Below, piece after piece: positions 1 through 12,305 of a DNA stretch of 64,000 nucleotides. The translations under genes were made by a program, and so were the position numbers. The stretch spans positions 1,674,001-1,738,000 of the forward strand of contig JAMXSV010000008.1 in the NCBI GenBank assembly GCA_027559495.1, read 5' to 3'. This DNA comes from Aurifilum marmelostoma (taxonomy: Eukaryota > Ascomycota > Sordariomycetes > Diaporthales > Cryphonectriaceae). How positions within the stretch are numbered: position 1 is the first letter of the stretch; the number at the start of each line of letters is the position of its first letter. The notes under the pieces are model-generated. The model worked only from the letters and a program-made list of their open reading frames with translations, was not told the DNA's origin and did no database searches.

Positions 1-843
1 TCTCCAAGGCCGGTATCGTGACGACCCTACAGGCGCGGTGCGGTATCATCGCGGCTGCCAACCCGATCGGCGGACGATACAACTCGACCATCCCCTTCTC
101 CGCCAATGTGGAGCTGACGGAGCCCATCCTGTCCCGGTTCGACGTCCTCTGTGTTGTCCGCGACACGGTCGACCCATCAGAGGACGAGCGCCTGGCGCGC
201 TTCATCGTGGGGTCGCACAGCCGCAGCCACCCCTCGACGCAGTCACAGAAGACGCAGGACGACTCGATGGATGTCGAGGCGGACACGCAGGGCAACGACA
301 CGCAGGCCACATCCAAGTCTGCCACAGCGGCGCCCAAAGAGGGCGAGATCCCACAGGAGCTCCTGCGGAAGTACATCCTGTGGGCGCGCGACCACTGCAC
401 GCCCAAGCTGGGCAACATGGACGAGGACAAGATCGCACGACTCTTTGCGGACATGCGCAGGGAGTCTCTGGCCACTGGTGCCTACCCCATTACTGTAAGC
501 TCCCGACATGGAACCTTATTTCCCACCATCACACACCTGGGGAAACCAAGTCAGGACTAACATGCTTCTTCTCTTTCTCTGTCAGGTCCGCCACCTGGAG
601 GCTATCATCCGCATCAGCGAGGCCTTTTGCCGGATGCGACTGGCAGACTACATCACTACGCAAGACATTGACCGGGCCATCGCCGTCACGATCGAGAGCT
701 TCGTCGGCAGCCAGAAGGTCAGCTGCAAGAAGGCCCTGGCACGGGCGTTTGCCAAGTACACGCTGGTCAGGCCGAGCGCCGGTCAGCGGAGGGCCGGCGG
801 AGGTGCCAGCCGGGGCAGTCGGGCAGCTGCTGTGATGGCCTGA
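1..843 (+). CDS. mcm2: DNA replication licensing factor MCM2, C-terminal part
   Basis: This is the 3' end of the gene for Mcm2, one of the six subunits of the replicative MCM2-7 helicase that is loaded at origins in the nucleus. The left edge of the window cuts the gene; the reading frame starts at base 3. Exon a runs to 494 and exon b from 586 to 843, joined in phase 0 across a 91-bp GT-AG intron (gtaagc...gtcag, possible branch point ctaac near 557-561). The partial protein opens inside the AAA+ core with SKAGIVTTLQARC, then carries the arginine-finger motif ILSRFD and the DLCVVRD-like stretch typical of Mcm2. A Ser/Thr/Asp-rich linker follows, and exon b supplies the winged-helix region (VRHLEAIIRISEAF). 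Family assignment to Mcm2 rather than Mcm4/6/7 rests on the 'LCVVRDTVDPSEDERLARFIV' type sequence. The Walker A and B motifs lie outside the window. Confidence 0.95.
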
Positions 844-2081
844 CGAGGATGGGATGTTTGATCGCCTGCATGCTATAATATGTGGTCTGTTTGTTAGTCT
901 GTTGTCTTTGTCTGGGTTGACTTTTCGGCGTTTTGGACTCTTGTGTGGCAACAATGCCTGGTTCTGACGGCTCCGACTTTTGCTCTCTCTCTCTCTCTCT
1001 CTACGGAATCTGGACGATGGAGACGAGAGAACCCGATGATGGGAAGATGTGAAGAGATAGAGGGTGTTGAGATCTGTTTTTTTTTTCTTTTTCCTATTCT
1101 CTCTAGTCACCGACACGAACACACCAATGCGACCTTGACCCCTGGATACTATGGTGGTTGTGTGGGTTCAACACGAGAAGGTGGTGGGGCGGCCTGCCTT
1201 TATGCTCACCCGACGGAAGTATCACAGCAGATCTGACTGCATCCGAAGCCATTAAACTTCAGCCTCTCTCGCAGAAAAGACATGTACAGATCGTATGTGC
1301 AGTGCTCTACGCAAGCGGGTATTTAGCCAAACTACCCGACTGGAGGAATTGACCTCCTGTGCCCCTCCCGCTCCCCTCCCTCCCCCTCCCCCTCCCTCAC
1401 CTTCTTCTCCTCTGCCTAGCCTGTAGGCTCCAGGTTGGTTGCATCCTGCTACTGAAGTAGACGTAGAAGCAGGTGAATGTTACTGTGTTTGCTTTTTCCT
1501 TTTCTCTTCCTGGGGCGCCCAGAAGACAGAGACACAAGCAAGGTCCGATACCGCCATCTTCCTTCCGGCCAGTCTCTCGGGGAGGGGGGGGGGGGGCGCG
1601 CCATAACGGCCAGGATGAGGGACCACGGCAATACGGTAAACAGCCATAATCATCCAGGCGGCACGACGGTCCTAGCGTCTGACTTCCTGCATAAGTATGT
1701 GCTCCATTTCTTTTCTCTTCTCTTCTTCTTTCTCTCTTGTCTCGGTTTTTTTTTCTGTGTTTTTTTTTTTTTAATTTATTTATTCTGAGGCCAGGGCCCA
1801 ACAGCGATTAGAGTTCCATTCCCGCGGTGAAAGTTCGGGAGCTGGGTAAACCTCGGGTCCACATTATTTTCTGGGGGGTTGGAATAAGCCTTTTGGTGTG
1901 CCGACTTGTTTTTATCTGGGGGGGGATCCCGGAGAGGGGGGGGGGGGGAAGATGCTGCACCGTGTAATATATAGGCCATCCGGGATGTTGTAGTGGTGCC
2001 GAGGATGAGCCGGCTTGCGTATCCTTTTCTCCAGCTTGCTGTGACGTTGAGAACGAGAGAGAGACAGGGAGAGAGAGACGG

Positions 2082-2112
<31 letters not shown>

Positions 2113-2570
2113 GAACAGAGGGAAGCTGGTGGAGAAGTGGATATACTCTATCATACTGCAGAGCAGTAGCTGCATTCCAGGCACAACAGTGGCTACTGTA
2201 GGGGACCGGGGCCCCCCCTCCTCGACCTCGGAAGCGTGAACGAGAGAGGTGCTGCGGAACGTCACGTTACTATACCTATACAGTACACAGTACTACATAG
2301 TACAGCAGTGCTACTATTGTCACCTTGATAGGCGATGCTGATATAAGTAACTGATGCGAAGCCCTCGCGTCTTCAACCTCCAACCCCTCCACCCCTCCAC
2401 CCCCCTCCTCCTCCTCCTCCTTCTTCTCCTCCTCCTCCTCCTTCATCCTGTCATACCTTTCACATGTCCATTCCTTTTACTGCTTGATACATGCTTCTAC
2501 ATCTCATCCATAGCGTGCTCCGTCCCCCTCACCCCTCCCTCTATCCTCGTCGTGACTCCAGCTGCACAAG
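844..2570. other. Intergenic region with low-complexity tracts
   Basis: No supportable gene. It holds the MCM2 terminator side and the promoter side of the beta-glucosidase gene. Visible features are a CT microsatellite (about 976-1003), a pyrimidine/C-rich stretch (1365-1410), T-rich runs (1745-1775), G-runs (1585-1600, 1918-1950), a GA microsatellite (about 2081-2112), and a CT-rich leader (2395-2445) shortly before the ATG at 2571. Confidence 0.6.
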
Positions 2571-5325
2571 ATGGCGGACATCAATGTAGAAGAGGTCCTG
2601 CAGAAGCTCTCGGACGGCGAGAAGTGCGATCTCCTCTCGGGCATCGACTTTTGGCACACAAAGGGTCTTCCCCAGCATGGCATCCCCTCGCTGCGACTCT
2701 CTGATGGACCCAACGGAGTCAGAGGCACCAAGTGAGTTCCAATCTGTCACTGCCAGCAAGATGAGTAAAAGAAAAGCAAATCATATCTGCCCAGGATGAG
2801 ATCCTCCATCTTCCCTACCCCCCCCCCCCTCCCGGGTCTTTTCTGACCCTGTCCACCTCCTGCAAAATCTAGGTTCTTCAACGGCACCAAGGCAGCCTGT
2901 TTCCCCTGCGGGACGGGCCTGGGGGCCACCTTCAACCTGGCCCTCCTCCACGAGGCAGGGCTCAAGATGGGCGCCGAGGCCAAGTCCAAGGGCGCACACG
3001 TGATCCTGGGCCCGACCATCAACATGCAGCGCTCCCCCCTGGGCGGCCGCGGGTTCGAGTCGCTGGGCGAGGACCCCGTGCTGGCCGGGCTGGGCGCGGC
3101 GGCGCTGGTGCGCGGGATCCAGGAGACGGGCGTGCAGGCCACCATCAAGCACTTTGTGTGCAACGACCAGGAGCACAAGCGCAACGGGACCAACGCCATC
3201 GTGACGGAGCGGGCCCTGCGCGAGATCTACGCCCGGCCGTTCCAGATCGTGGTGCGGGACGCCCGGCCCGGCAGCTTCATGACGGCCTACAACGCCGTCA
3301 ACGGCGGCTGGTGCAGCGAGAACGAGAGGCTGCTGGGCGGGCTGCTGCGGCGCGAGTGGGGGTGGAGGGGCCTCGTCATGAGCGACTGGTTCGGCACCTA
3401 CAGCACCGTCGAGGCGGTCAGGGCCGGCCTGGACCTGGAGATGCCCGGCCCGCCCAGGTTCCGGGGCGAGCCGCTCAAGTTCTCGGTCGAGACGGAGAAG
3501 GTCAGGGCGCACGAGCTCGACGAGAGGGCCAGGACGATGCTCGAGTTCGTCAGGACGTGCGCCGCGTCCGGGGTCAGGGAGGGCCAGGAGGAGAGGGCCG
3601 AGGACACGCCCGAGACGGCGGCCCTGCTGAGGCGGATCGGGTGCGAGTCGATTGTGCTGCTCAAGAACGAGGGTGGCCTCTTGCCGCTGAAGAAGGACAA
3701 GAAGGTGAGGAGGACCCCCCACCGAACACCAGATGAGAATACATCTGCGGTTGGCTGCGCGCCGGCCGGCTTTTACTGACCAGCCACATACAAACAAACA
3801 CAGACCGTCGTCATCGGCCCCAACGCAAAGATCGCGACCTACCACGGCGGCGGCTCGGCCTCCCTCGCGGCCTTCTACGCCGTGACGCCCTTCGACGGCA
3901 TCTCGGCCAAGCTGTCGACCACCCCGGGCTACGCCATCGGCCAGTACTCGCACAAGATGCTGCCCCTCCTGGGCCTCTCGGTGCGGTCCCTGTCCGGCCG
4001 GCCGGGCATGACCATGACGGCGTACAACGAGCACCCGCTCGACAGGCCCGACCGGACGCCCGTCGACGAGGTCGAGATCGACAAGACGGAGCTGCTGCTG
4101 GTCGACTACTACAACCCCCGCATCACCTCGCCCCGGTGGTACGCCGACTTCGAGGGCTCCTTCGTCGCCGACGAGGACTGCACGTGGGAGCTGTCCCTGG
4201 TCGTCGTCGGCACCGCCAAGCTGTTCTGCAACGGCGAGCTCGTCGTCGACAACGACACGCGCCAGACCCCCGGCGACACCTTCTTCAACCAGGGCACCGT
4301 CGAGGAGAAGGGCCGGCTGCGCGTGAAGAGGGGCCAGACCTACAGCTTCAAGGTGCAGTTCGGGTCCGCCGCCACCTCCAAGCTCCGCGGCGGGCAGGTC
4401 CTCTTCGGCTCCGGCGCCCTGCGCATCGGCGGGTGCAAGGTCATCGACCCGGCCGCCGAGATCACGCGCGCCGCCGACCTGGCCCGCGACGCCGACCAGG
4501 TCATCATCTGCGCCGGGCTCAACGCGGACTGGGAGACGGAGGGCTCCGACCGCGCCGGCATGGACCTCCCGCCCGGCATCGACGACCTGATCGAGGCCGT
4601 CGCCGAGGCCACGGCGGGCAGGCTCGTCGTCGTCAACCAGTCCGGCACCCCCGTCGCCATGCCGTGGGCGTCCAGGGTCAGCGCCGTCGTCCAGGCCTGG
4701 TACGGCGGCAACGAGACCGGCAACGCCATCGCCGACGTGCTGTTCGGCGACGCCAACCCCAGCGGCAGGCTGAGCCTCAGCTGGCCCGAGAGGGTCCAGG
4801 ACAACCCGGCCTTCCTCAACTTCCGGACCGAGGGCGGCAGGACCATCTACGGCGAGGACATCTACATCGGCTACCGGTACTACGAGTTCGCGCAGAGGGC
4901 GGTGCTGTTCCCCCTTTGGCCACGGGCTGAGCTACACGACGTTTGCCTTCAGCGGGCTGCAGGTGGAGGCGACGCCCGAGGGCAGGCTCTCGGTGAGCGT
5001 CCGGGTCAGGAACACGGGCGAGGCCAAGGGGGCCGAGGTGGTGCAGGTCTACGTGGCGCCCGGGCAGAAGGCCAAGGTGAACCGGCCGCCCAAGGAGATG
5101 CAGGGGTTCGCCAAGGTCGAGCTCGCGCCGGGCCAGGCGGACGAGGTCCGGGTCGAGATGGAGGTCAAGTATGCCGCTGGGTACTTTGACGAGGAGAGGA
5201 ACAAGTGGTGTGTCGAGGCGGGCGAGTACGAGGTGATTGTGAGTGACAGCAGCGAGGTCAAGGAGGGCAAGGCCGTGAGGGGATCGTTCAAGGTGCCCAA
5301 GACGTTCTGGTGGAGTGGTATCTGA
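2571..5325 (+). CDS. GH3 beta-glucosidase with PA14 domain (one-base frameshift in exon 3)
   Basis: Hydrolyses terminal beta-D-glucosyl residues from cello-oligosaccharides or glucosides. Exons 2571-2731, 2873-3704 and 3804-5325 join in phase with canonical GT-AG introns (141 and 99 bp). The start MADINVEEVLQKL has no signal peptide, so an intracellular enzyme of the BglI/BglF type is likely. Order: GH3 TIM-barrel domain with nucleophile Asp225 in VMSDWFG; GH3 C domain beginning KTVVIGPNA; a PA14 insert (about residues 390-550); the rest of the C domain (WETEGSDRAG); a fibronectin-III-like tail ending near TFWWSGI. The frame breaks at a C5 run (4910-4914). The upstream frame reads ...QRAVLFP and the downstream frame (F)GHGLSYTTFAF, and one C fewer restores the family motif. 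With that correction the protein is 837 aa, a normal length for PA14-type GH3. The tail is intact beyond the break, so a sequence error is more likely than gene death. Confidence 0.92.
4910..4914. other. C5 homopolymer at the beta-glucosidase frameshift
   Basis: The frame ahead of this run (VLFP) and the frame behind it (FGHGLSY) fit together only with four C instead of five. Both sides are strongly family-like, and no splice-site pair explains the shift. Confidence 0.85.
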
Positions 5326-5649
5326 GAAGGCCGTAGGACTGGGTTTCTTACATGCAGCAGAAAGGTAGAGAGGGATATATACATATATATATATATATAC
5401 GAAGAAAAGAGGAACGAAAGAGAGAGTGTGTGGTGAAAAAGAATTGATTATATTGTAAAGTGCGTTCCTACAAATATATCCTCGATATTTGACCTCGTAT
5501 TTGCAATCAGGCGTGAGATCTCGTCCGGTCGCAGTCTTCTGAATATATCCAGCATCCTCGCTTCCTTTCACTTAATTTTCTCTCTCTCTCTTCTTTTTCC
5601 TCACGTCGGGAATATACAGACATATACAGCGTCTCAGCCAAAGCACACG

Positions 5650-5700
<51 letters not shown>

Positions 5701-5844
5701 TATATGATCCGAAGCCTTATTTCATGTCTAGTAGTGGTCATCATCGACCGAATGAGAATAGCAGCATGACAAGGAAAAGACCCCCAAATAGAAAAGAAAG
5801 ACCTGTTTGCAACCCCCCCCCCCCAACCACAAACACACGCATAT
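5326..5844. repeat. Convergent 3' intergenic region with AT and CA microsatellites
   Basis: Lies between the convergent ends of the beta-glucosidase and aldehyde dehydrogenase genes. It contains an AT alternation (about 5375-5400), a long CA dinucleotide array (about 5649-5699), and a C10-type run (5813-5823). No gene seen. Confidence 0.8.
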
Positions 5845-7533
5845 TTAAGCTTTTCGCACGTTCACGTAATAGTACCACGACAACGCAGCCACTACCCACC
5901 TCAACAGCGCACTCTTCTTGTTGGCCGTGCCGAGACCGAGGACGAACTTGACCCAGTAGCCGGCACCGCGCGTGACCTTGCCGTCGCGGTCAAAGTTGGG
6001 CGTCTTCTGGGACATCCACCGCATCAGCCTCAGCTGGCTCCAGTCGTAGGGCTGGTAGCGGATGCGCAGGCCGCCCTCGGCCCAGCCGGGGGTGTCGGCG
6101 AGGGTGCGGAAGTGGGTAAAGGTGTCGAACGAGGCCTTGCCCCGGTAGGCGCCCGTGCCAGACTCGCCGACGCCGCCAAAGGGCACGTGGCCGATCGAGC
6201 CGTGCATGAAGGAGTCGTTGTATGTCGCGCCACCCGAGGTGACCGAGTTGATGACTATCATGGGATTGTTAGCTCGTTAGAAGACAAAAGGTTTGACAGG
6301 AAAGGAATGAGGGGGGAGGGGGTGGGGCCTACGCTTGTTGAACTCGTCTCTGGTGCCGAAGCCGAACAGGGCCAGAGGGGTCGGGTCGACGCTGTTGGCA
6401 ATCTCGATGGCCTGCCCCAGGGTATCAAAGGGCATGATGGAGAAGACGGGGCCAAAGGACTCCTGTACCATCATGCTGTCATCAACAGAATCGACAAGGA
6501 CGGCGGTGGGGGCGATAAAGAGGTCGGACTGGTCCATCTCGCCGCCCACGACGATGCGCCCCTTGGACTCGTCCACCATGGACTTCATGCGCAGAAAGTG
6601 CCGCTCGTTGACCACACGGGCCAGGTCGGGGCTGTCCCGGGCGCCCTTGGGGAAGAACTCGGCAGAGGCAGCGTTGAGGCCCTTGATGAAATCGTCGACG
6701 ACCTCGCGCTCGACGAGGACGTAGTTCTGGGACATGCAGATCTGGCCGGCGGCCAGCGTCTTGGCCCACAGCAGCCGCCTCGCAGCCAGCTTGAGGTCGG
6801 CGTTGCGGGTGACAAAGGCCGGGTTGCGGCCGCCCAGCTCGAGGGTCACAGGCGTCAGGGTCTCGGCGGCCTTCTTGCTGATGATGCGGGCGATCTGGGC
6901 GCTGCCCGTGTAGAAGATCTTGTCCCACTTCTGGTCGAGCAGGGCGGTGGTCTCTGGGACGGCGCCGTTGACTGTCCGGTAGGCAGAAGGGTCCAGGGTC
7001 TTGTCGATAATCTCCCTAACGACGGCGGCGATGTTGGGGGCGCCCTCGGACGGCTTGACGACGGCAGTACAGCCCGCGGCGATGGCGCCGATGAGAGGGT
7101 CGAGAACGAGCATCAGCGGGAAGTTGTAGGTGCCGATGATCAGGACAGCACCGAGCGGCTCCCTGCGGACGCGGACGTTATTGGGCCGGAAGTGGAGTGG
7201 TACGCGGACGTGCTCGTCCCTGGCCCACTCGTCCAGGTTCTGGAGGGCAAAGGTACAGCTGGTCAGGACCCAGTCGATCTCGGTGAAGTCGGTCTCGTAC
7301 TGGGACTTGCGCAGGTCGCGCAGCATGGCCTCCTCTATCTGGGGGGTGTGGTCCCTGACGGCCCAGTACAGCTTGCGCAGCTGGACCTTGCGGTATTCCA
7401 GGTCCTTGGTCTTGAGGGTGCGGAAGGTCCTGCGGACAGTGGCACACGTCTCGGCGATGGTCTCGAGAGGTGTGGCCTCAAAGGCGGGGATGGAGACGGT
7501 GGACCCCCGGTGCGAGGCTGATTTGGACGCCAT
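5845..7533 (-). CDS. Fatty-aldehyde-type (class 3) aldehyde dehydrogenase
   Basis: NAD(P)-dependent oxidation of long-chain or aromatic aldehydes to acids. Exon 1 is 7533-6333 and exon 2 is 6254-5845; a 78-bp intron (gtaggc...tag) splits one codon in phase 1, giving 536 aa. Start chosen at MASKSASHRG; the frame stays open upstream, but those residues look like leader sequence. Family marks: oxyanion Asn in GTYNFPL (N137), general base Glu232 in LELGGRNP, catalytic Cys266 in AAGQICMSQNY, and the PFGGVGESGTGAYRG motif near the C-terminus. The sequence GQICMSQ differs from the commoner GQxCxAPD but keeps the nucleophile. The C-terminal SALLRWVVAALSWYYYVNV is hydrophobic and may anchor the enzyme to ER or peroxisome membranes, as in ALDH3A2/HFD1-like enzymes (inference). 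Confidence 0.92.
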
Positions 7534-8630
7534 CTCTGCCTGGTGTTTTTCTCTCGGTATATGCTGCTGCAACCTGCTGATATTATTGTCAGAGAAGAGC
7601 GGTAAATTGAGAAGAGAGGGAGCGTGTCTGTTTGTGAGAGAAAAGGCGCAGCAGGGTGGAATCTCGGGATCAATCAAGATTGGCATTTGTGTGTGATGGT
7701 CCAGCTGTTGTGATCGACTGGAGCTTCCAACCAAGCTCGAGCCTTCTCATGTCCTCTCATAGAGGCAGGGGAAAAAATCGGAAAGATGAGGAGGAATGCG
7801 TACCTGAGGTAGAGAAAGAGAGGAGGTTAGATGTGCGCTCAGGATCGTAGGTGAGAGTGACGGGCGGACCTTATCTGTGAGGGCTTGAATGCCTGGCAGT
7901 AGGGCCTGAGATCCGTAGGCCGAGGTAAAGAGTGATACCGTAGTTGGATGGTGGCGTTGCAGCTATGAATGCGAGATGAAACCAAGAGGTGTGAGAGGGA
8001 AAAGAAGAGAGTATGTGAGTAGCAGTATCGGGGATGGTGGGAGGCGATGGAGAGGGCCAGTGAAACGGAGGTTGAAGTACTATGTGAATAGCTGCAGTGT
8101 GGAGAAGGGCTTGTTGGAGTTGTGCCGATGGTGAATCAACCCCACACACAGGGGACCACGGCCGCCGCTGTACTGCCCCCCCCCCCCAAGGCCTAACTTG
8201 GGTAGTTATAGCACTGCGTATTACCTAGGCACTTTAAGGTTTAGGCCGTTTCGTGCAGGGAGGGGGCCGGCCACTGCGGGTTGCTGCCGAGGTTAGGGCC
8301 ACATGTGCTGCCGGGCCCTGTGGACTCACTAAATCCCCGGGAGACAGTGGGCTCTCGGGGCTTGGATCCCCGCCAAACCCGCCCTCAGTACTGTCGTTAC
8401 TTGCTCTCTCTCTCTCACACGTGCAATACCACCCCGAGGATCATCTCCTCCACCTCATCCACCACCACCACCATCACCACCACCAGATGGCTGCAGATCC
8501 AGGGACGGCGAAAAGATTGCTGACTATTGACCCGACAGAAATTCTTACATAATAATACCTAAAATCCGCTCCCGTGGACACCGTCGTGCCAATTTGTCAT
8601 GGTCGCCCAAGCATTTGGCCGAGGATGGCG
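7534..8630. other. Intergenic region upstream of the aldehyde dehydrogenase gene
   Basis: Promoter and leader of the aldehyde dehydrogenase gene and the 3' flank of the membrane-protein gene. Contains a C-run (8177-8187) and a CAC-repeat (about 8459-8483). I see no gene; short open frames here lack coding character. Confidence 0.6.
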
Positions 8631-10646
8631 TTAATTATGATACACCGTGACCTTCTTGACGGCCTTGTAACCCTGATTGTCCCGCTCGGTGTTGTCCACC
8701 AGTATCAGCTGTGGCTCGTCATGGGCCGCTGTCGAGTCTCGCACATGGTACGTCGCATGCTCTGCCTCCTCGCTGGCCTCTCCCCCCACACTCTTCTTGA
8801 CACAGCCCATGGGCCTGGACTGGTTCGCAAGCAGCATGATGCCCCCCTTCTCGAGCCAGGGCCCCGGCTCTATGCCCTGGACCAAGCCGTACATCCCGCC
8901 GACCAGCAGCGCCACGAGCACCACGGCGAGGATCACTACAGCCGCCCACTCCCACGCCAATCTCGGCCCCGACCCGTAGATCTGCCACCGCACCGGAAAC
9001 GACACAGTTGTCTGCTCGGGCCCGGACAATGTCGTCGTGTTCCATTGGGCGATGGTGACGAGGTGCTGGGCCATGACCGCCAGGACGGGCGCCATACCAC
9101 GCGCATCGTCTGCTGCCGAGAAGTCCTGGTTGAAGGAGGCCAAGTTGCGGGCCGTGAGCACCATGTGGTACACAATCCCCTTGTCCAGCAGGCCGCTCAT
9201 CCGGCTGGTGATGTTGTTCAGCTCGTCCTTGACTTCTGCTGCACAGGTCTTGTCCTCCGTGGAGGGCCCGAGCAGGAGCGGCTTGGTGCCCTTGTTGGCC
9301 CCAAAATTGTCCAGGGATACAGAGGGGCTGCCGCCGTCAATGATCCAGTTGCCAACTGGGAAGAGGACCTGCGAGAAGGTCATGTTGCAGCTAACACCGG
9401 TGAAGTTGAGTGCCATAACAGTCCCGATAGTGACCTCCAGGGTGGAGTCTGTTGGTGATTCTCCTTGCGGACCATCGAACTGTTCGCGCCACAGATTAGT
9501 TACAGGCTTCCGAAGACCGCGGAGGGGAGGGGCAAAATCTGCCGCTTATCATTCACCTCAATACACCCATCGCACGTGGCAGTATCAGGTAATGCAGACG
9601 TGCACGTGGTGGTCAGCATGGGTGCAGTCAAGTTGAGGAACGCATACCATCCGGTGGCGTAGCGCTGAAATCTGTGCGTCCCATCTGCCGTGAAATAGTC
9701 AAACGTGTCCTGGACCACAGAGGTCTGCACCGAGATGGTCTGCACCGTCGGCCCGTTGACGACCGTGTTCACACCGGTCGTGTAACCAGGTATCTCGGTG
9801 GCAACTGCAGACCAGCCCGGACCAGCCTCCTGGTACGGTGCGGGGATCCCGCTGAGCAGTGTATACGTAGACGCGGCCACGATAGCAGCCGCTGCGTCCC
9901 AAGAAGCCGGCCCGGAGCCGACCATCCCCCACGCCTCGCTCCAATAGTTGTTCCAGTCCATGCTGAGGATCTTGGTGCGAGGCCTGCTGATGGTCATCAT
10001 CTCTCTCATGTTGTCCGTCAGGTGGTATCCCCCCAGTGTCTCCCGTCGGCCACCAGCGCTCCTTCGGAATGCCGATGGTGTTGATGGCGAGTCCCAGGAG
10101 AACCACACAGACAGCCACCGAGAGAGACGCCAGGAACCTCAGTATATCCTTGGATCCCACCTTCTTCCATCCGCTCAGGGAGGCCCGCCTGTAAAAGTTC
10201 ACCACGCAGGTCAGCGGCTCTGTCAGCTCCTTCTCCAGCTCCCGGTCGAGGAGGCCAGCGCCCCTGGGCCCAAGCGCCATCCAGATCGTGAGCACCACCG
10301 AGGCTGTGTGTCTTAGGGAGGACTGCACAAGGGTGTCCATGATCTTGTTGATGAGACCTATGGCTGCCAGCTGCAGGTCGACGTCGACCGAGATAACAGC
10401 CAGCGTTGCGTCGCCGAGGTGGAAGGGCGTCCAGGAGGCATCCAGCCAGATGAGCCTATGAAGCCGGTCAGCGCCTTGTCTCTTGAGGGCGTGCGAGAGA
10501 TTCCAAGTCCAGATGCTCACAGTATGACCACAACCGCGGACAAGCAGTCGCTCAGAAGAAACATCGTCGAGGATTTCCATGTATGCGCCTTGATTGTCAC
10601 CTTCGGATCCGTACTCTTTGTCTGCAGTCGTTGCCAGACCCTCCAT
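8631..10646 (-). CDS. Fungal multi-pass membrane protein, unknown function (one-base frameshift)
   Basis: I recognise a fungus-specific membrane protein type but no function. Exon 1 is 10646-9557 and exon 2 is 9479-8631, joined in phase 0 across a 77-bp intron (gtgaat...acag; junction CIE/FDGPQGE). Exon 1 needs one base removed from a C6 run on the + strand (10029-10034). The frame ahead reads NTIGIPKERWWPTGDTGG and the frame behind reads YHLTDNMREMMTISRP. The corrected product is 645 aa. Visible parts: hydrophobic segments around LINKIMDTLVQSSLRHTASV and RFLASLSVAVCVVLLGLAI, a long Asn-glycosylation-rich region that is probably extracellular, and a strong C-terminal membrane helix (AAVVILAVVLVALLVGGMYG) followed by a charged cytoplasmic tail. 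The N-terminus at MEGLATTADKEYG is uncertain; relatives may have an extra upstream transmembrane exon. Confidence 0.7.
10029..10034. other. C6 homopolymer at the membrane-protein frameshift
   Basis: Five C instead of six would join the two long coding frames of the minus-strand membrane protein without any other change. No GT-AG pair at this place does the same. Confidence 0.8.
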
Positions 10647-12057
10647 TTCTTTTTCTCTGACCCCGAGGTTGTTGGTGACATCGTTACCGAATGGCTACGG
10701 TGTGCAAAAGAAAGGGTCTCCAGTTCCCCTCGCTTCCGTTCTCTTCTTTTCCCTTTCCTTTTTCCTGTCGGGCTCCAGTTGTTTGGGAGGACAGACCACC
10801 ACCCAGGGTGTTGTAGGCTTTTTACGAACCTACGAGATTCGTCAATATTACATGCTTTCGATGTCTAGGTCCACGGATAAAGGCCAAACTCGAGTAAACA
10901 ATCTTAGTGTTCACAAACTGAACAGGCCGAGGTCTCATTATTCGAGGAATCAGTCCTTGGAATACACTCCTTTTGAAGGCCAGGTGGCGTGTTGATTACG
11001 GCCCCAGTTCAGCTCAACAAGCCACAGTTCCATGCCATTCTGGTGAGCCGCGCAACCCTCACAGGACCTTGAATACCATTCTGGTACTGTATTGCGTCAG
11101 CCATGTAAGACGGTATATCCCACCATCACCTAACCGTACGCGCAGTCTTCTCGTCAATACCCATGTCAGCTTCAGCTGGACTCCCATGCCATCGATTGTC
11201 CGAGGCTCTCATCCCGATCACGAACCCCGCTTCAGCTGAGCACACTCGACCGATACCTTTGGGATACGGATCTACCTGGGTTAGAGCCTTTTGCCACAAG
11301 AGGAATGTGACAGACAACTCGACTCGTTCGAGAAGCAATACAAGACACGGATCGCGATCCCAACAAGGTATGCCTAATGGTTGCATCCACTAAACCCTGA
11401 TCCGACAGATCGCCAAGGTTGACCACATGCAATGTGTGCCTCAGGTGCTGCTTACTGACATGCCCTCGAGTGACATGTCTCACCCTGGGGCAGTGCTGTG
11501 TTCAGTTCTTCGGCATGGGTGTCGTCAAGCTACCGTAGGGTAGCTGACTGGGATTTTCCAGATGCAACTGTGAGGATATGCAGACCTTTGGCAATCCAGG
11601 GCAGTGTGTCAGCAATGTGATGTATCAGTGAAAGCCTAAATAGCCTATGTAGTAGAGGTAATTGTAACATGGATCAGGTGGTTGGGGTAGAGTAATTGTT
11701 TTGGGTGTGTTGTAAGTCCATTGGTGATATTATTAAATTGCAGCTAGGTTCTTGATAATAGGGTCATTATAAAGTCAGTACCAACTACCAAGTTATATTG
11801 ACTAGGGTACTATAACTTGTGCTGTCTTCTCAGGCGGGCAGCAAGACTACTTTCGCACTGCTTCCTAGTTAGGGTATCTAACCCTTGATCATTCTTATAG
11901 GATAATCAAGTGTAAAAGCTTTTTCTTATGGAATCAAGAGAGCTTACTTGTAATGGCTTGCTTGTGTTCCAGCACAACTATATGAATTGCTAGATCTTTA
12001 TCAATAATTATACCAAGAACCTCTGTGAGCAAGCTTACTCTGGTTGCGGGCGCCATT
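10647..12057. other. Gene-free stretch, AT-rich toward its right end
   Basis: No supportable gene. From about 11,500 to 12,057 the sequence becomes AT-rich with many stops in all frames. Read on the minus strand, the part next to the LTR at 12058 would be the internal region of a degraded retroelement. A primer-binding-site-like TGGCGCCCGCAACC lies just inside the LTR end (minus strand, about 12041-12054). Confidence 0.5.
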
Positions 12058-12305
12058 TGTTACTAATATAGAACTGTGAATAGCTTCATCCCTTCCCTTC
12101 TGTCTTCCCTCCTCTTGATTATCCCTAGGGTTCTGTTGGTTTGTATATGAACGTACGTACCCCGTGAGACGTTATGGGTGATTGATGTATTAGTTGTTGA
12201 TTGATTGATTCTCCTGTTCTGCTCAGAGGGCCATGTCCACTGGCCCCAGATAACTGGCCCGCCGTGCACGGACTAGTAAACAACAACTATCGCTGCTTCC
12301 TCACA
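12058..12305 (-). mobile_element. Retrotransposon LTR, minus orientation
   Basis: Read on the minus strand, this about 248-bp block starts TGTGAGGAAGCAG and ends TTAGTAACA, the TG...CA ends expected of an LTR. It is followed two bases later by TGGCGCCCGCAACC, which looks like a tRNA primer-binding site. A clearly related copy lies at about 13431-13595 in the opposite orientation, sharing for example the GTTTACT, GGGCCAGTT, TCAACAA and CGTACGTACG segments in the same order. No coding internal region survives, so this is a decayed element. Confidence 0.65.

Noticed and set aside
2781..4034. 417-codon minus-strand frame across the beta-glucosidase gene
   Set aside because: It is the antisense shadow of strongly GC3-biased coding sequence, with a His/Arg/Ala-rich translation typical of shadows.
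4880..4960. A hidden intron to explain the beta-glucosidase frame change
   Set aside because: No GT-AG pair keeps the conserved FPFGHGLSY stretch; a single extra C does explain it.
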